From NCBI GenBank assembly GCA_002812745.2, contig NCSJ02000041.1, positions 62,001 through 126,000 on the forward strand: a stretch of DNA of 64,000 nt. Reading direction: 5' to 3'. Positions 1 through 11,572 of this stretch are shown here, one piece after another (within the stretch, counting starts at the first letter, position 1; every line of letters starts with the position of its first letter). Source of the stretch: Scytalidium lignicola. Lineage: Eukaryota; Ascomycota; Leotiomycetes. A program made the position numbers and the translations under genes. Below the pieces are notes generated by a model that was not told the DNA's origin, ran no database searches, and saw only the letters and a list, made by a program, of their open reading frames with translations.

Positions 1-1500
1 TTAAGATGCTAAAGTTATTGTTAAAGTTAGTTCTTCATATTCTTTACTATCTCTACCTTCTACTCTACAAGATACAACTCTCCTTCCACAGTTGAACTCC
101 ACATTTGAGGAGGTTATACAACTTACTGAGGAGGAGGAGGAGATATCTGAAGATAAGCTCAGGTAGTTATACTTACTAAACACAGTCATGATCGTCTAAA
201 AGGCTTAAAGAATAAGAAGCCTAAGTTAGGACATATTAATAACTCTGATATTATGCATGTTGATCTCACAGAGAATTGTGTTACACACTTGCAAGCTGCA
301 AAGTTAAGCACTCAGGCTTTATCTCCATCTCTAATCATTTCTCCATCTCCAATCGTTTCTAGAGCTTTTCCTAATGAAGGAGAAATTCTTAGTCAACCTC
401 CAGCAATTGTTATAACTTATATCCATTGTCTTACAACTTGTTCTACTTTGAATAGGTATACCTTAGTTGTAACAGATAATCTCACAAAACTAAAATCTTA
501 TAAGGAAGCTTTTGATACTCTATATTCTTAAGAATAGCAAAATGCTACAATTATAAAGCTCAAGTCCTTGGTGAAATATAAGACTTTTAAGCTTATTTAA
601 CTTCCTCTTAGAAAGTATACCTTAAAGGGTTAATAAGTTTATTATATCAAATGTAATGCAGACTATCAAATCAAACACTTTAAAGTTAAGTTTGTTGTTA
701 AAGGATATGAACAATATTATAAAGTAGATTATGATTAAACTTAGGCAAGTGTTATCAAGCCCTATGTATACACCTAGTACTACATATAGTGTGTGCTTGC
801 GTGTATTATATCCTTCCAACACAGTTAACGTTTACACTCCTTTTGGCAAAGTCTAATTTTATGTTGTCAATGTAAACACTTCATTTTTGCTTTTCTTAGC
901 CAATATAAATCGCCTAAGAATCTATTACAATAACACCAAGAATATACTTATTACTTCCAACAATAAGATGCTTGTAATTCAACGTTTTGGCTATACATTT
1001 TAGTTATAGGACAACTTTTTNATATATCTTCTTACTTAACTTCTTCAACAACAATGTATACTACTTAACCGAAGTTGAATTACGTTATTTACACTGTCGT
1101 TTTGACTATCCTTTAATTAGAAGACTACGTAAAATCTTAAAGTATTCAAGTCACGAAATTAATAGTAAAGTGCTCTAGCATCTTACTTAATCTTATAACT
1201 ACTGTTAAAAACACAGCAAATTACCTAGCAGATTCAAGTTTACACTTTAAAATAATGTTAAGTTTAATTATACAATTCCAGTCAACGTTATATATATCTA
1301 TAATAAGCTTGTGTTATATATTGTCAACGAAGTTACAAGTTACTAAACTGCTAGATAACTATAAAATATCTCTGTAAAATACGTTTAAGATACTTTACAA
1401 ACTTGCTAGATTAATATCTACTTTAAATTCCTTAAATTAATTACTTATAATACTGGTAAAAGCTTTATCAACATGAATTTTAAGCACTTAACTGTTATAA
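1..1500 (+). mobile_element. Degenerate Ty1/copia remnant 1 (plus strand)
   Basis: An AT-rich stretch with no long open frame. Read on the plus strand, about 440-830 still shows the order of a copia reverse transcriptase N-terminus: an SYKEAF-like segment, then LPLRKYTLKG, KVKFVVKGYEQ and SVIKPYV, broken by in-frame TAA and TAG codons. The stops and low GC fit repeat-induced point mutation (RIP), which turns CpA into TpA in fungal repeats. The segment upstream (about 1-530) reads like the acidic linker between integrase and reverse transcriptase. The element boundaries cannot be placed and no LTR was recognised; the 3' limit given is approximate. It cannot encode a working protein. Confidence 0.6.
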
Positions 1501-1679
1501 TAAAAGTTTCAACTAAGTGTATACTTGTAAAAGTATATTAATCAATTAGAAAAGTTAAACACTATTATGCAGTTTTACATCGAGTATATTGAATTGTCTT
1601 AAAGAAGTTACTATTAAGGCTGTTGTGATATCCTATGTGCCACCTTAGGCACCACATCGCTTATTGCACGTGACTTCCA

Positions 1680-2835
1680 CTTTAGGTAGTTCCATTAGTT
1701 AGCTCTCTTTACTTGTGTACGTACGTAGTTACTACAACACCACAATTTACAGAGTAACCCCATATTGCGTACCATGCTTTTGCTGTCCTAATTCAACAAA
1801 GGCTGTTAACAATATAATAAGTCTTAACAGTCTTGTACCAACTTTACTTGTTTTTAGAGCATTCTTTCACATGTCAGAACTTGATGTTCTTGCTCTTTTA
1901 GTAGCTTAATGTACTGTAACAGCTAAGAAAGCTATGAACAAGATTAGAACTTATCATGCTCAGAGATAAGTACAAAATGCCTTAAATTAACGAGATAAAC
2001 CTTTAACAACGGCTATTTATAATTTAATACTTAATTCAGATATGCTTGTATAGCATAAAGGCAATAGAAGTTATGTAAGAAGCTGGAAAAGACTATTCAA
2101 GTTGTTGAAAGTGAATGGCAAGACTTGCAAACTACAGCTACCGAGCGGCTTTACAGAGTTCAGAAGTACTGTGGTAAAACTATTCCTGAAGGAAGACAAC
2201 ATTCAAGAACTACAGAACGCTTAATAATTACAAAACGCCTAAGAACTTTAATACAACGAGAATACGATTTAGGTTGAATCTCGACCTGTTATACTTTAAG
2301 TCAGTGAACCAATACCAGTTATGCTCAGAGAACCACCTAAACGACGACGTGGTAGACCTCGAAAGAATCTTGTTCAGACTTTAATGGCTGATATTTTGAT
2401 TTATTTACAATAGGAGACTCGAATCACACCCCCAGCAGAGCAATTCAAGGAGTCTCGACACAAGGAAGTCAATGGTTTACTCAAAAGGGGTATATTCGAA
2501 GCTCTTCTTATTTAACTTGTCCTAAAAAGCGTTAGAATCTTTAATTCCAGGTTTGTCGACGAGGTCAAGAACACTTGAATGAGCTTTGCCTTCGAAAAGT
2601 TATGCTTAGTTGTTCAAGCTTATAATGATGCTGAAAAAGACCTTGTTTTGACTTAATCACTTATAATCTAACAAGTTAGTCAACGCCTGATCCTAGCTAT
2701 TACAACTACAATGCTAGAGAAAAGGCTTTATTTATAAGATATATCACAAGTTTATGTTTAATCAAATATGAACTTGAATCACGACTTTTATATTCGTCCT
2801 CTTACAGAACTAAGCATGGGAGAAAGTACTGTTTT
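1680..2835 (+). mobile_element. Degenerate Ty1/copia remnant 2 (plus strand, integrase to RT)
   Basis: A second plus-strand copia relic. About 1780-2180 reads like the end of an integrase domain (segments SWKRLFKLLKVNGKTCKLQL and FRSTVVK). About 2321-2830 reads like the start of the reverse transcriptase, with a GRPRK stretch, then PPAEQFKESRHKEVNGLLKR, RIFNSRFVDEVKN, LVVQAYNDAEKDLVLT and FYIRPL. Many in-frame stops, nearly all TAA or TAG, interrupt it. The match ends abruptly at about 2830, where the minus-strand element begins, so this is a junction between two insertions. Limits are approximate. Confidence 0.65.
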
Positions 2836-2841
2836 AAAAGC

Positions 2842-3249
2842 TTATTCCTCCTGCAGAGCACTTTTCAGGGTGTATGACTTCCCTAATCTTTGTGCCTCCC
2901 CTATCACCTTCCCATCGCGTGTTATGAGGAGTTTGCCTTGATTTCCCTTATTCTTAGTTTTCTGAATAATAATTCCCTTGTCCTGGAGCTGTAGGACTGA
3001 AATCAAGCTTCCAGCAAGGTCTGCTACGTGTAGTACTTCAGTGAGTACTATAGGTTGCAATTGGCCTTTCGGGGCTACTCTCAGTGGCATAGTTCCTTGG
3101 CCAATGGCTAATATTTCAGTTCCTCCAGCAGTCTGTACAGCTATAGGCTCAGGGAGCTTGGAATACTCTCTGAAGGCTTCCTTAGCGTACGTCATGTGCT
3201 TAGAGGCCCCTGAATCGATAATCCATAGTAGCTCCCCTGAGCTAGCCAT
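2842..3249 (-). pseudogene. Copia aspartic protease fragment
   Basis: This 135-residue frame starts just after a TAA and carries the retroelement protease signature WIIDSGASKHMT, with DSGA holding the catalytic aspartate, followed by the usual LTEVLHVADLAGSLISVLQL segment. In intact copia elements this domain sits between gag and integrase in one polyprotein. Here it is out of frame with gag upstream and stops at 2842, where integrase should begin, so it is a remnant. Confidence 0.8.
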
Positions 3250-3376
3250 TTAAGTGGTTGTAGCTGTATCTCTAGCTGTAACTATCCAGCTTTGCGCAAT
3301 AGCGCTGTTAGCCCCAATTTTAAGCTCTGTTATAGCCTCCGGTTTGCTCCCTGAAGTTGTAAGGATTGGCCCTGTG

Positions 3377-4093
3377 CTAGGGCTCCCACGCTCCTTTTTT
3401 GAGCTTCCGGCAGTCTTCCTTTTTGTGGCCTATCTTATCACAGTGGAAGCACTTTCCCTCGAACTTTTGAGGCTTGTCAAATGCGCTGAAAGCTCCTTCT
3501 TTTATGGATTTCTTGAACATTCCCATACGACGTTCCATATCCATAAATTTAGCAACAATAAACTCATAGTTGCTAATTGACTCCATGCTGATTTCTAGCT
3601 GCAGAATGAGGGGATCAAATCGGTTATTCGGAGCTCTGAGAGCCCTAAAGAACACTTGAACCTTTGAATTGGTCGATGGTCGCTCAGAAGGGTCTATATC
3701 TTCAATTTCAGCCTGCAAGATGTCCAGTTCAGTGGCAATAGTGATCACAGAGGGATTAGTTTTAAGTGGTTGGTAAGCCTGAAAGGCCTGCAATTTAACC
3801 CCCAATCGCTGTTTCCCCAGAAGTGCACATATTGCTTTCAAAGCCTCTCATCGTGCTTTGGCTGATTCCTTGCCCAAGACATGATTTCTCATAGCCTGGT
3901 TGCAATACCCCATAATAATTGTGCTAGCTTTTGCATCTGTAGATCTCATGCGGTTGGTTGTGGTCGATTCTGGTTCAGGGGTTCCTCCTTCCTCTGTTAA
4001 ACAGGTCAATTGCACCGATCGTAATAAGTTCCCACAAAATATATTAAAATTAACTACTAAATTAACTACTGTACAGTGAGTAAGTATAGCCAT
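3377..4093 (-). pseudogene. Copia gag, interrupted by one stop
   Basis: Gag-like reading frame of element 3. The first part (3848-4093) and the second (3377-3841) lie in the same frame, separated by a TGA at 3848-3850, in a region where copia gag proteins are usually conserved. Near the C-terminus is a CCHC zinc knuckle, CFHCDKIGHKKEDC (C-X2-C-X4-H-X4-C), which binds the element RNA in capsid assembly. The frame ends at 3377 and does not run on into the protease, which is in another frame. The element is truncated, so the gene is counted as broken. Confidence 0.75.
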
Positions 4094-4143
4094 ATATATA
4101 GACTCCTAGAGGCTAGTGGAAGCCGGTCTCGGATCCCACTTTG

Positions 4144-4201
4144 TGTTCCTGTATAGCTGAATATCACAAATATGGCCTGTACGGCTGAACCATATTCAAC
4201 A
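4144..4201 (-). repeat. Candidate copia LTR (58 bp, TGTT...AACA)
   Basis: Read on the minus strand this segment starts TGTTGAATATGG and ends CAGGAACA, with TG...CA termini and short terminal inverted bases. Immediately downstream on the same strand is TGGGATCCGAGACCGG, which resembles copia primer-binding sites that pair with an internal part of initiator tRNA-Met. A 58-bp LTR would be unusually short. The true LTR may extend towards 4244, and the partner LTR needed to decide is missing. It lies only 43 bp from the 3' end of the next gene. Confidence 0.4.
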
Positions 4202-4244
4202 AATAAATCCTAAAACTTTTTCTAAACTTGTAAAGCTTACAAAA

Positions 4245-5339
4245 CTATTGCTTTTGCCATTTGTCTCCATCTTTCGTCCAATTTGTCACTTTAACTTTTA
4301 ATATACTCAAGCTTAGAGCCTTGAGGTCTTTGCAAGTATTCGAGAGCTTGTTCAGAGATTCCTCGTCGAGATTAATCTCGCCTTTGTTATTCTTCAATTC
4401 CTCTAGTATCGACTCTCCAGGCGCACCCACGAACTCTGCAAACTCTATGCCCCTCTCCTTCTTCCCCAGGACATCAAAAACTTCCTTCCAGCCCTTCTCC
4501 AAACTCACAGTTATATGTATGCCCTTGAGATTATGACATGAATCCAGGACTTTCTCAAGATCCTCTAAAGATAGTTCAAACATTGTCAAATCGAGGACAA
4601 TAATATCTTTCCCGTTCTCAACCAACGCTTCTACAAGACTCTCGCTGTGTTTTCCACTGACAGGCCGAACGCCAACTTCAGTCCCTTCCAGATCTTCATC
4701 GTCATCTGTAATGTCAGGTGGAGAAATGCTCAAGGTCAGTCCCACAAGTTGCTTGCCTTTGCCGATAAACGCTGCCATTTCTTTACTTGGAATTGTCTCC
4801 AAGAACTTTGGATCCGAGTGCCGATAGGTATAATTAATCTCCAACAACTTTAGATTCGGCGACAGAGATTCTCCTAGCTCCGCAAAAAAACCAGGTGAAC
4901 CGAATACATCTAGCAAATGCGCCTCCTGCAGCTCCGTCTGTGACTTCACAAAGGCGATAGCATCCTCCCTGGATTCCTTTGTTGTGCCTCCAATTAATTG
5001 CGAGTAGACCGTTATTGCCTTTAATCCAGAAAATTTCTTCCCTAGTTCGTTGAGAAAGCCAGGAGGGTATCCCAGAGAGAACAGCTCGAGGGTTAAACTC
5101 TTAATCGAAGCGGGTAGATTGGAGACAGAGAAAGGCTGGGTCAATATGTCGGTGTATTCATCGAGCTTGATGTCTGAGGTGAGGATCAAGGATTCTAGGC
5201 CCGACTTGAATGCTTCTTCGGGGAATGTGGGAAGAGAGAAGGTTTGGAGGGGGATTTGAGCAACCTGAGCTTGCGAGGGATCGACGGAAGCTGTGGATTC
5301 CAGGGTTTGAGCTTGGTTGGCGAGGTATGCGGATGCCAT
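4245..5339 (-). CDS. Conserved fungal protein with leucine-rich-repeat-like pattern
   Basis: A single-exon frame of 364 residues with no signal peptide or membrane segment. The sequence repeats short units of the form LxxLxLxxxxL (for example SIKSLTLELFSLGYP, LKLLEINYTY, GKDIIVLDLTMFELSLEDL, NLKGIHITVSL, KDLKALSLSILKV), spaced as in leucine-rich repeats or F-box-associated LRR proteins. No F-box is visible at the N-terminus, which is a low-complexity Ala/Gln stretch. I do not recognise the family; a protein-interaction role is only inferred from the repeats. The start at 5339 is the first ATG, downstream of a GA-rich tract at 5398-5420 likely to lie in the promoter or leader. The 3' end borders the retroelement LTR. 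Confidence 0.7.
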   Translation of the reverse strand: MASAYLANQAQTLESTASVDPSQAQVAQIPLQTFSLPTFPEEAFKSGLESLILTSDIKLDEYTDILTQPFSVSNLPASIKSLTLELFSLGYPPGFLNELGKKFSGLKAITVYSQLIGGTTKESREDAIAFVKSQTELQEAHLLDVFGSPGFFAELGESLSPNLKLLEINYTYRHSDPKFLETIPSKEMAAFIGKGKQLVGLTLSISPPDITDDDEDLEGTEVGVRPVSGKHSESLVEALVENGKDIIVLDLTMFELSLEDLEKVLDSCHNLKGIHITVSLEKGWKEVFDVLGKKERGIEFAEFVGAPGESILEELKNNKGEINLDEESLNKLSNTCKDLKALSLSILKVKVTNWTKDGDKWQKQ

Positions 5340-6855
5340 AATAAGGTACTCAATTAGAGTATTGTGAATTTGACTGAAAGATGCAATAATATTCTTGTGA
5401 AGAGAGAGAGAGAGAAAGAGAGAATGCGGATAGATGAGGATGGAGGAAATTTCGTTGAGCTTGGAGTACGGGAATACAGCAACAACTGGGGATAACGAAA
5501 CTTAGCCGGGTAAGCTGGGTAGTGGGGCCTTCCCCGCGCGGGGTACAGCAGCAGGACGCAGAATTCTCGGAATCATCTCTGGCTTCAGCCTCCTCTCTAT
5601 GGTTCTTTAAACTTCTTTTGTATCATCAGGAATCTAAAATGAGGTTTCCATCTCCAAGTCATCTTCTAGTCATCCTTTTGCGACAGCAATCCTACTTGTT
5701 CGTCATAACATTCTAAAACTCTTTCTACTATCCCTCGGTACTTCCGTACAAGAGCTTGCCGCCCGAATTCCCCGCGGTCTGCCCTATCTTTAGGGGCCAG
5801 TATTTTGTAGCGCAGCCCTGGGTCAAGGGGCTTGCAATCCCCATACCAACAGTAAGGATGAAGCAAAGAATTATTGAGAAAGAGACTGATTAATTCTTGT
5901 TCAACTACTACCTTTTTTGATAAGTCGGTCCAAACTCCAAGTGCTGGCCATCTAAGTGTTTAACAGCTCTAGAAGTACTCCATATTAGAACCAACTGATG
6001 TTAAAATCAACTGAGAAAGCGTACGACGACCCATTAGTTAGTTGGATTAATGTCTAATCCTAAATTTGAGAGTCTTTCTTGAATTACAACACATTCATAC
6101 GTTTATTTTTGGAATTGAAGTTAAGTTTGTTTGTTAGTTAATTGTGGTAGGTATACGGTCTCACGCTGTTCTGGTAACTTTGTGGAAACCTTGTATGGTA
6201 TGAGGAATCTAAACTGGTGCGATCGCTTGAAAGTATCAAGGCAGCGTGAATTTTAGACAAATAGAGCACCTGATTGGCCTTTTCGCTTGCAGGGGGGTGT
6301 CGAATCATTTCTGACACCCCCTTACGTACAGTGCACATAATAAGAGAGTTAAACTAAAATAAACTATGACGAAATGGTTTCATAAACCGCTTTTACATCA
6401 ATCATCAAATCATTTTGCACGACGCCACGAGCTAAGTTAATTACAGTAAGTTAACTTATTTTGCTTGTACACGTAAGCAGCAGCCAGCCAGTCAACGAGC
6501 ACGTGCAGGAAAGCTCTGGCCCTTTGCGATAAGGAATTGGCACAGCCCGATAAAGCTCCTTTACTTTTTACCAGGGAACGAACCCCACCACAATAACTTT
6601 TCTTTTTCCTAAGTCACAGCATCAACACTCGACCCATACTAAAAGGGGGGCTCCCTCTCTGTTACAAGAAAATCAAAAGAGCAATCCAGTCAGGACCTTT
6701 TGCCCCCTTTACTCCAAAAACACTACGAGCTTTTTCATTCTCAACAACCTTTGATATATTTACATTCCTTTCTCGCACTCAGGCAGCTTCAATTCCCCTC
6801 TCCTCTCACATCCATTCATTCCAACTACCTGAGCTGTGACTCGTATCCGGAAATC
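5340..6855. other. Intergenic region between divergent genes
   Basis: Divergent promoter space between the LRR-like gene and phosphofructokinase. It contains a GA microsatellite (5398-5420), a GC-richer block (about 5510-5870) with a short minus-strand frame of 66 residues at 5666-5866 that I cannot assign, and an AT-rich block (5870-6460). Pyrimidine-rich sequence directly upstream of 6856 is typical of a fungal core promoter and leader. No RNA gene or mobile element was recognised. Confidence 0.5.
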
Positions 6856-9364
6856 ATGGCAGCTCCTCATCACTACTCTTCCACCAACTTTGCCGGCAGG
6901 AAACGCCGCATCGCTATGATGACCAGCGGTGGTGATTCTCCTGGCATGAACGCAGCGACGCGCGCGGTAGTCCGCATGGGCACGGAGAAGGACTGCGAGA
7001 TCTACTGCATCTACGAGGGCTACGAAGGTCTCGTTCGCGGCGGTGACCTTATCCGCAAGATGGACTGGTCCGATGTGCGAGGCTGGCAATCCGAAGGAGG
7101 AACTCTCATCGGTACGGCCAGATGTCTGGAATTTTACGAGCGGTCCGGCAGGCTACGAGCAGCCAAGAATATGGTCCTCAACGGCATCGATGCCTTGATT
7201 ATTTGTGGTGGTGATGGCAGTTTGACTGGAGCCGACAAGTTTCGGGCAGAGTGGTCGGGCTTGCTGGAGGAGCTGATTGCGACAAAGGAGTTGACGGCAG
7301 AGCAGGTAGAACCACACCGGCATTTGAACATAGTGGGCTTGGTCGGTTCAATTGACAATGATATGTCCGGCACAGATGCCACCATTGGTTGCTACTCCTC
7401 CCTGACCAGGATCTGTGAGATGGTCGACTGCATCGAGGCCACCGCTTCATCGCATTCTCGAGCATTCGTCATTGAAGTCATGGGCCGACATTGCGGCTGG
7501 TTGGCGCTCATGGCAGGTGTCGCAACTGGTGCAGACTTCGTTTTCATCCCCGAAAAGGCTCCCGGAAGCCAGTGGAGAGAGGATATGACTATAGTTGTCT
7601 CTAGGGTAAGACCGCAAATCTGTTAGTTGGAGAGTCTAGTTAACACAGTTCATTAGCATAGAAAACTTGGGAAGAGAACTACCATTGTCATCGTCGCTGA
7701 AGGGGCGCACGATCAGGATGGGAATAAGATAACCCCTGAAATGATCAGAGACCTCCTTGCAGATAAACAAGGCCTCAATATTGATAGCAGGATCACTACA
7801 CTGGGTCATGTACAACGTGGAGGTGTAGCATGCGCCTACGACCGAACAATTGCAACATTACAAGGAGTTGAGGCAGTTAATGCCGTTTTAGATGCTACTC
7901 CCGAAACTCCAACTCCTTTTATTGCCGTCATCGAGAACAAAATTACACGAAAGAATCTGATGCAAGCAGTTAAAGATAGCCACGAAGTTGCTGAAGCTAT
8001 CAAGGCAAAGGACTACGATAAGGCCATGCATCTTCGAGATTCCGAGTTCATGGACTTCTACAACTCTTACATGACCACTACAACAGCTGGCCTAAACCCA
8101 GCGGTGCTTCTTCCTCACAAAAAAGTAAGTTTCACCACTTTTAAGTAACTTTTTCTTCAAGTCACGAATATGACATGTGCTTACTTCTTCCAAGCGTATG
8201 CGTATTGCTATCATCCATGTTGGTGCTCCTGCCGGTGGTGTAAATTCTGCAACTCGTGCTGCAGTAGCGTACTGTCTCACCAGGGGTCATACTCCAATTG
8301 CCATCCACAACGGTTTTGCTGGCTTTGCGCGACATCATGATGACAAACCCCTAGGTGCCGTCCGTGAATTCGAATGGCTCGAAGTCGACGGATGGTCTAA
8401 CAGAGGTGGTTCAGAAATTGGCATGAATCGAGAACTACCCTCGGAGTCTGGGATTGACTTGATAGCTAGTCTCTTTGAAAAATATAAGTTCGACGGTCTT
8501 TTTGTAATCGGCGGGTTCGAGGGGTTTCATGCAATCTCTCAACTCCGAAAGGCACAACCCCAGTACTCATCTCTCTGCATCCCTATGGTCCTCCTCCCAG
8601 CCACAATCTCCAACAATGTCCCTGGAACTGAATATTCTATCGGCTCGGACACCTGCTTGAACGAACTCGTCCGTTACTGCGACACGATCAGGCAATCTGC
8701 ATCCGCCTCACGGCGACGTGTCTTCGTTATCGAAACCCAAGGTGGTCGATCTGGATATGTGGCAACAATGGCAGGTCTGGCAGTTGGCGCTGTGGCCGTG
8801 TATACCCCTGAAGAAGGTGTCTCTATCGATATGCTCGCCGCAGACATCCGCCACCTCCGTCAAGTCTTTGCCCAAGACTCAGGAATGAACCGTGCTGGAA
8901 GATTAATCCTCATTAATGAGAAGGCCTCCAAGGTTTACGACGCCAAGTTAATCGCGGATATTATCCGCGATGAAGCTCACGATCGCTTCGAGACCCGCCA
9001 CGCCATCCCAGGTCATGTACAGCAAGGTGGCGTCCCCTCACCAATGGATCGGACTCGTGCTGTGAGACTTGCTATCAAATGCATTGAGCACCTTGAGAAG
9101 TTCGAGGACAGAGCTGATCGTGTAATTCTCAATGATCCGAAGTCCTGTGCCGTGATCGGTATTAGAGGAGCCCAGGTAGTATTGACACCGATGAAGGATG
9201 TCGAGGAGAACGAGACAGATTGGCCGAATCGACGCCCTAAGAACGAATTCTGGATCGATCTGAGGGATACCGTTGATATCCTCTCTGGAAGGCCCGAAGT
9301 GCCGCGGCCAGAGAGTCCGCTTGTAGGTTGGAAAGCAAAGGATGTCAAGAGAGGGTTGATTTAG
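6856..9364 (+). CDS. ATP-dependent 6-phosphofructokinase (eukaryotic, fused two-half type)
   Basis: Converts fructose 6-phosphate and ATP to fructose 1,6-bisphosphate, the committed step of cytosolic glycolysis. Model: exons 6856-7605, 7657-8124 and 8195-9364, introns of 51 and 70 nt, both phase 0; 795 residues, the normal length for fungi. The N-terminal catalytic half has [18 protein letters not shown] (ATP loop), [26 protein letters not shown] with the catalytic aspartate, and [11 protein letters not shown]. The C-terminal half has the degenerate copies [15 protein letters not shown] and IGGFEGFHA, as in the regulatory half of eukaryotic enzymes that bind fructose 2,6-bisphosphate and citrate. 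The ATG at 6856 (AAATCATGG) is chosen because residues encoded from the upstream in-frame ATG at 6700 look like leader, not protein. Confidence 0.96.
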
Positions 9365-11572
9365 ACAATTTTTCTTTTNGATTTTTTTATGGTTTTTATT
9401 TTTCATCTACCTTTTATTATTATACTTTTAGTTTCAAATGTGGTTATGATGAATATGAAGAGCAGATTTGAACCCCCTCTCAAAATAAAAGAGGAAGAAA
9501 TGTATGTGATGTTTGATAGTAGTTTACATAGCTCTCTCTCTCTCTCCAACNAAACAGTATCTGAGTAACCAAGTTAATAGTATACGTTAACGTGCTACAA
9601 GCTTCGCTTGCTGCTCGCTCCGTTCGTAGGAGGGTGCTTCGCACCCCTTTTACACGTGATTTTACAGGCTATAAAACCACTCAATCCTATTGGAGCTATA
9701 GTTATATATACGGTTTTAACCTATCACTATACGCCAACGCCCTTCGGCCGTTGGCTCTTGTATTTGTAGGCTCTGTACACTCCATAGTATGGGCCACTGT
9801 ACGTTGGCTATAGTTCAACTCAATTCAACTTGATTTATTAGCTTTGCAAGTAATCATCTACTGTTAAAGGCTTAATATTCCAACTTTTACGGAGAGGTAT
9901 ACGCTCCGTCTCTCCTGCTACCTCAACCCAGTTTTTGCAAATGCTCCTTGATTTACTCTTTTGTAACCAGTGGTTTTATGGCCTTTTGACATCTCCGACG
10001 ATTAACTATTGTATTACGCCTTCTACAGGCTATACTGTACAGGTCCAAAACCGGCCAAAATAACCCGGAGCCCCATCTGGAGCGGGGTGGCTTACTCATC
10101 GCACGTGCAATGCTGGGTATAGCACGTGATCGGGTAGTATCAGCCGACAAAGTTGTTTTGGTTCCTGAGAAGGATCTTGTTAAGGCACCACACACAGCAG
10201 CCCATTTCCGCCCCTTTTGCCACAGCAGGACACATCAGCGTAATTGCCATTGTGGCAGGACCATTTGGGTACAGGAGCATAACTCTGTACGTTGTTCAAT
10301 AAAACACATTCGACACAAGTTGGTGATGCTATGCTTTGAGGAGCGCAAAAGCAAGGCAAAAAAACGAGCGCTTGGCAAGCCAGTGACAAATATCCCTCAC
10401 TTTGCAAGCAAAGCAAAGGCAATGCCCTTTTTTTTTTNGTTTTTTTTTTTTGCCTCGTCACCGACAGCGTTGCTGCCTACTGGCACAGTAATAACTGTAA
10501 TAATGAGGATCTGGCGGCGTGTTACGGCAAGTCAACGCTTTTTCGGCTGTCCGCCTCACTTTTTTTTNNCTCTCACAGGAGGTGCCTCACTCACACAAAG
10601 CACACACACACACACGGACAGTCATTCAGACAGTAACTTACATTTACTAATAAGTTATCAACTGTATAGTCAACCTAAAACACCGGGGTTGTCAGGCAAA
10701 GAAATCTGCTTCATCGTCTGCTTTTCCACGTTGTTGTTTGGTTGGTGTCTCACCCCATCACCCAATAATAACAAATGGTGTGAGAGAGGGCGAGAGGGCG
10801 CCTTGGATTTGGATTTTCCTTTCTTTCCTTAATTTCCTTTTTACCGTTCCTCACACCCTAGGCCCGCTCTTTCCCTTTTCGGTCACCGAGCTTAGCGTGG
10901 GTAGGACCTTCCCCCCCCTTGGCGGACAACGACAGTGCGGAAAACTAAACAAACCAACGGGAGTCTAGACACTTGCCGATTACGGTATTACGCAGACGTT
11001 GATGCTGATATAGTAAATAGCCTCTGAGTCTGCCTTGCGATAATACTCGGAGCGACTGCCATACCACGTACGTTGCGAACTCTCCTGCATTTTGGCATTT
11101 TGCATTTTGCTGCCACGCTCTTGCTCTTGCTCTTGCTCTTGCTCTTGCTCTTGTCCTGGTGATCTTATCTCTGATGAGTTGTGAACTGGCACGTGTGTGA
11201 GTGTGCGTGTTGTGCGCCAACTCCTCTGGATTATTTCCTCCGATACTCTGCGTTGGAAAACGAATCCAGTGTTACCTTATTGTCTTTATTTCTCATTCAC
11301 TGTCTTGGACACACCGTTATTTCCGATTTTTTTTGTTAAATTTTTATTTTTATCATTATTATTAGCGGCTCTCACTCTTCCTTCTCCACGAATCTACAGC
11401 CCCCTGATGAACGATTTATTCCCTCAACTTGCTCTGGCTCAACATTAACAATTGTGTGTTTTGCACAATCCGTTCTTCTGCCTTCCAGACTGCCTTGTGA
11501 TTTACCATCGTCGGGTGGTCGTCATCGCTAGTTGGTCCTCCCATCATTCATCCTCCCGAACGAAGGGGGGCA
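9365..11572. other. Intergenic region with hairpins and simple repeats
   Basis: A 2.2-kb stretch without a credible gene. It holds a CT tract near 9531-9548, a repeat-like block at about 9590-10200 with perfect hairpins (GGGTGC-TTC-GCACCC near 9632 and CCAACG...CGTTGG near 9733), several poly-T runs with Ns (around 10438 and 10568), a CA tract near 10598-10614 and a (GCTCTT)6 microsatellite at 11117-11153. The last 350 bases are pyrimidine-rich and probably serve as promoter and leader for the C2H2 gene. Confidence 0.5.
9590..9760. repeat. Hairpin-rich repeat-like block
   Basis: Two perfect inverted repeats lie 85 bp apart: GGGTGC/GCACCC with a 3-nt loop and CCAACG/CGTTGG around CCCTTCGGC. 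They sit next to a GC-rich run and a CACGTGATTTTA segment. No other copy exists in the window, so calling it a repeat family is inference from its hairpins and base composition. Confidence 0.3.

Larger units (their letters stand above)
2842..4201 (-). mobile_element. Truncated Ty1/copia element 3 (LTR-gag-protease)
   Basis: The 5' part of a copia element in the opposite direction to its neighbours. It runs from a candidate LTR (4144-4201) through a possible primer-binding site (around 4120-4140) to gag and protease, and is cut off at 2842 before integrase and RT. It is clearly GC-richer and less mutated than remnants 1 and 2: gag has one stop and gag and protease are in different frames, but the motifs are intact. 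This suggests a younger insertion, or one that escaped RIP. Because integrase, RT and the second LTR are missing it cannot move by itself. Confidence 0.75.

Noticed and set aside
5666..5866. 66-residue minus-strand frame with protein-like composition
   Set aside because: No start context, splice partners or motif; kept only as a remark in the intergenic entry.
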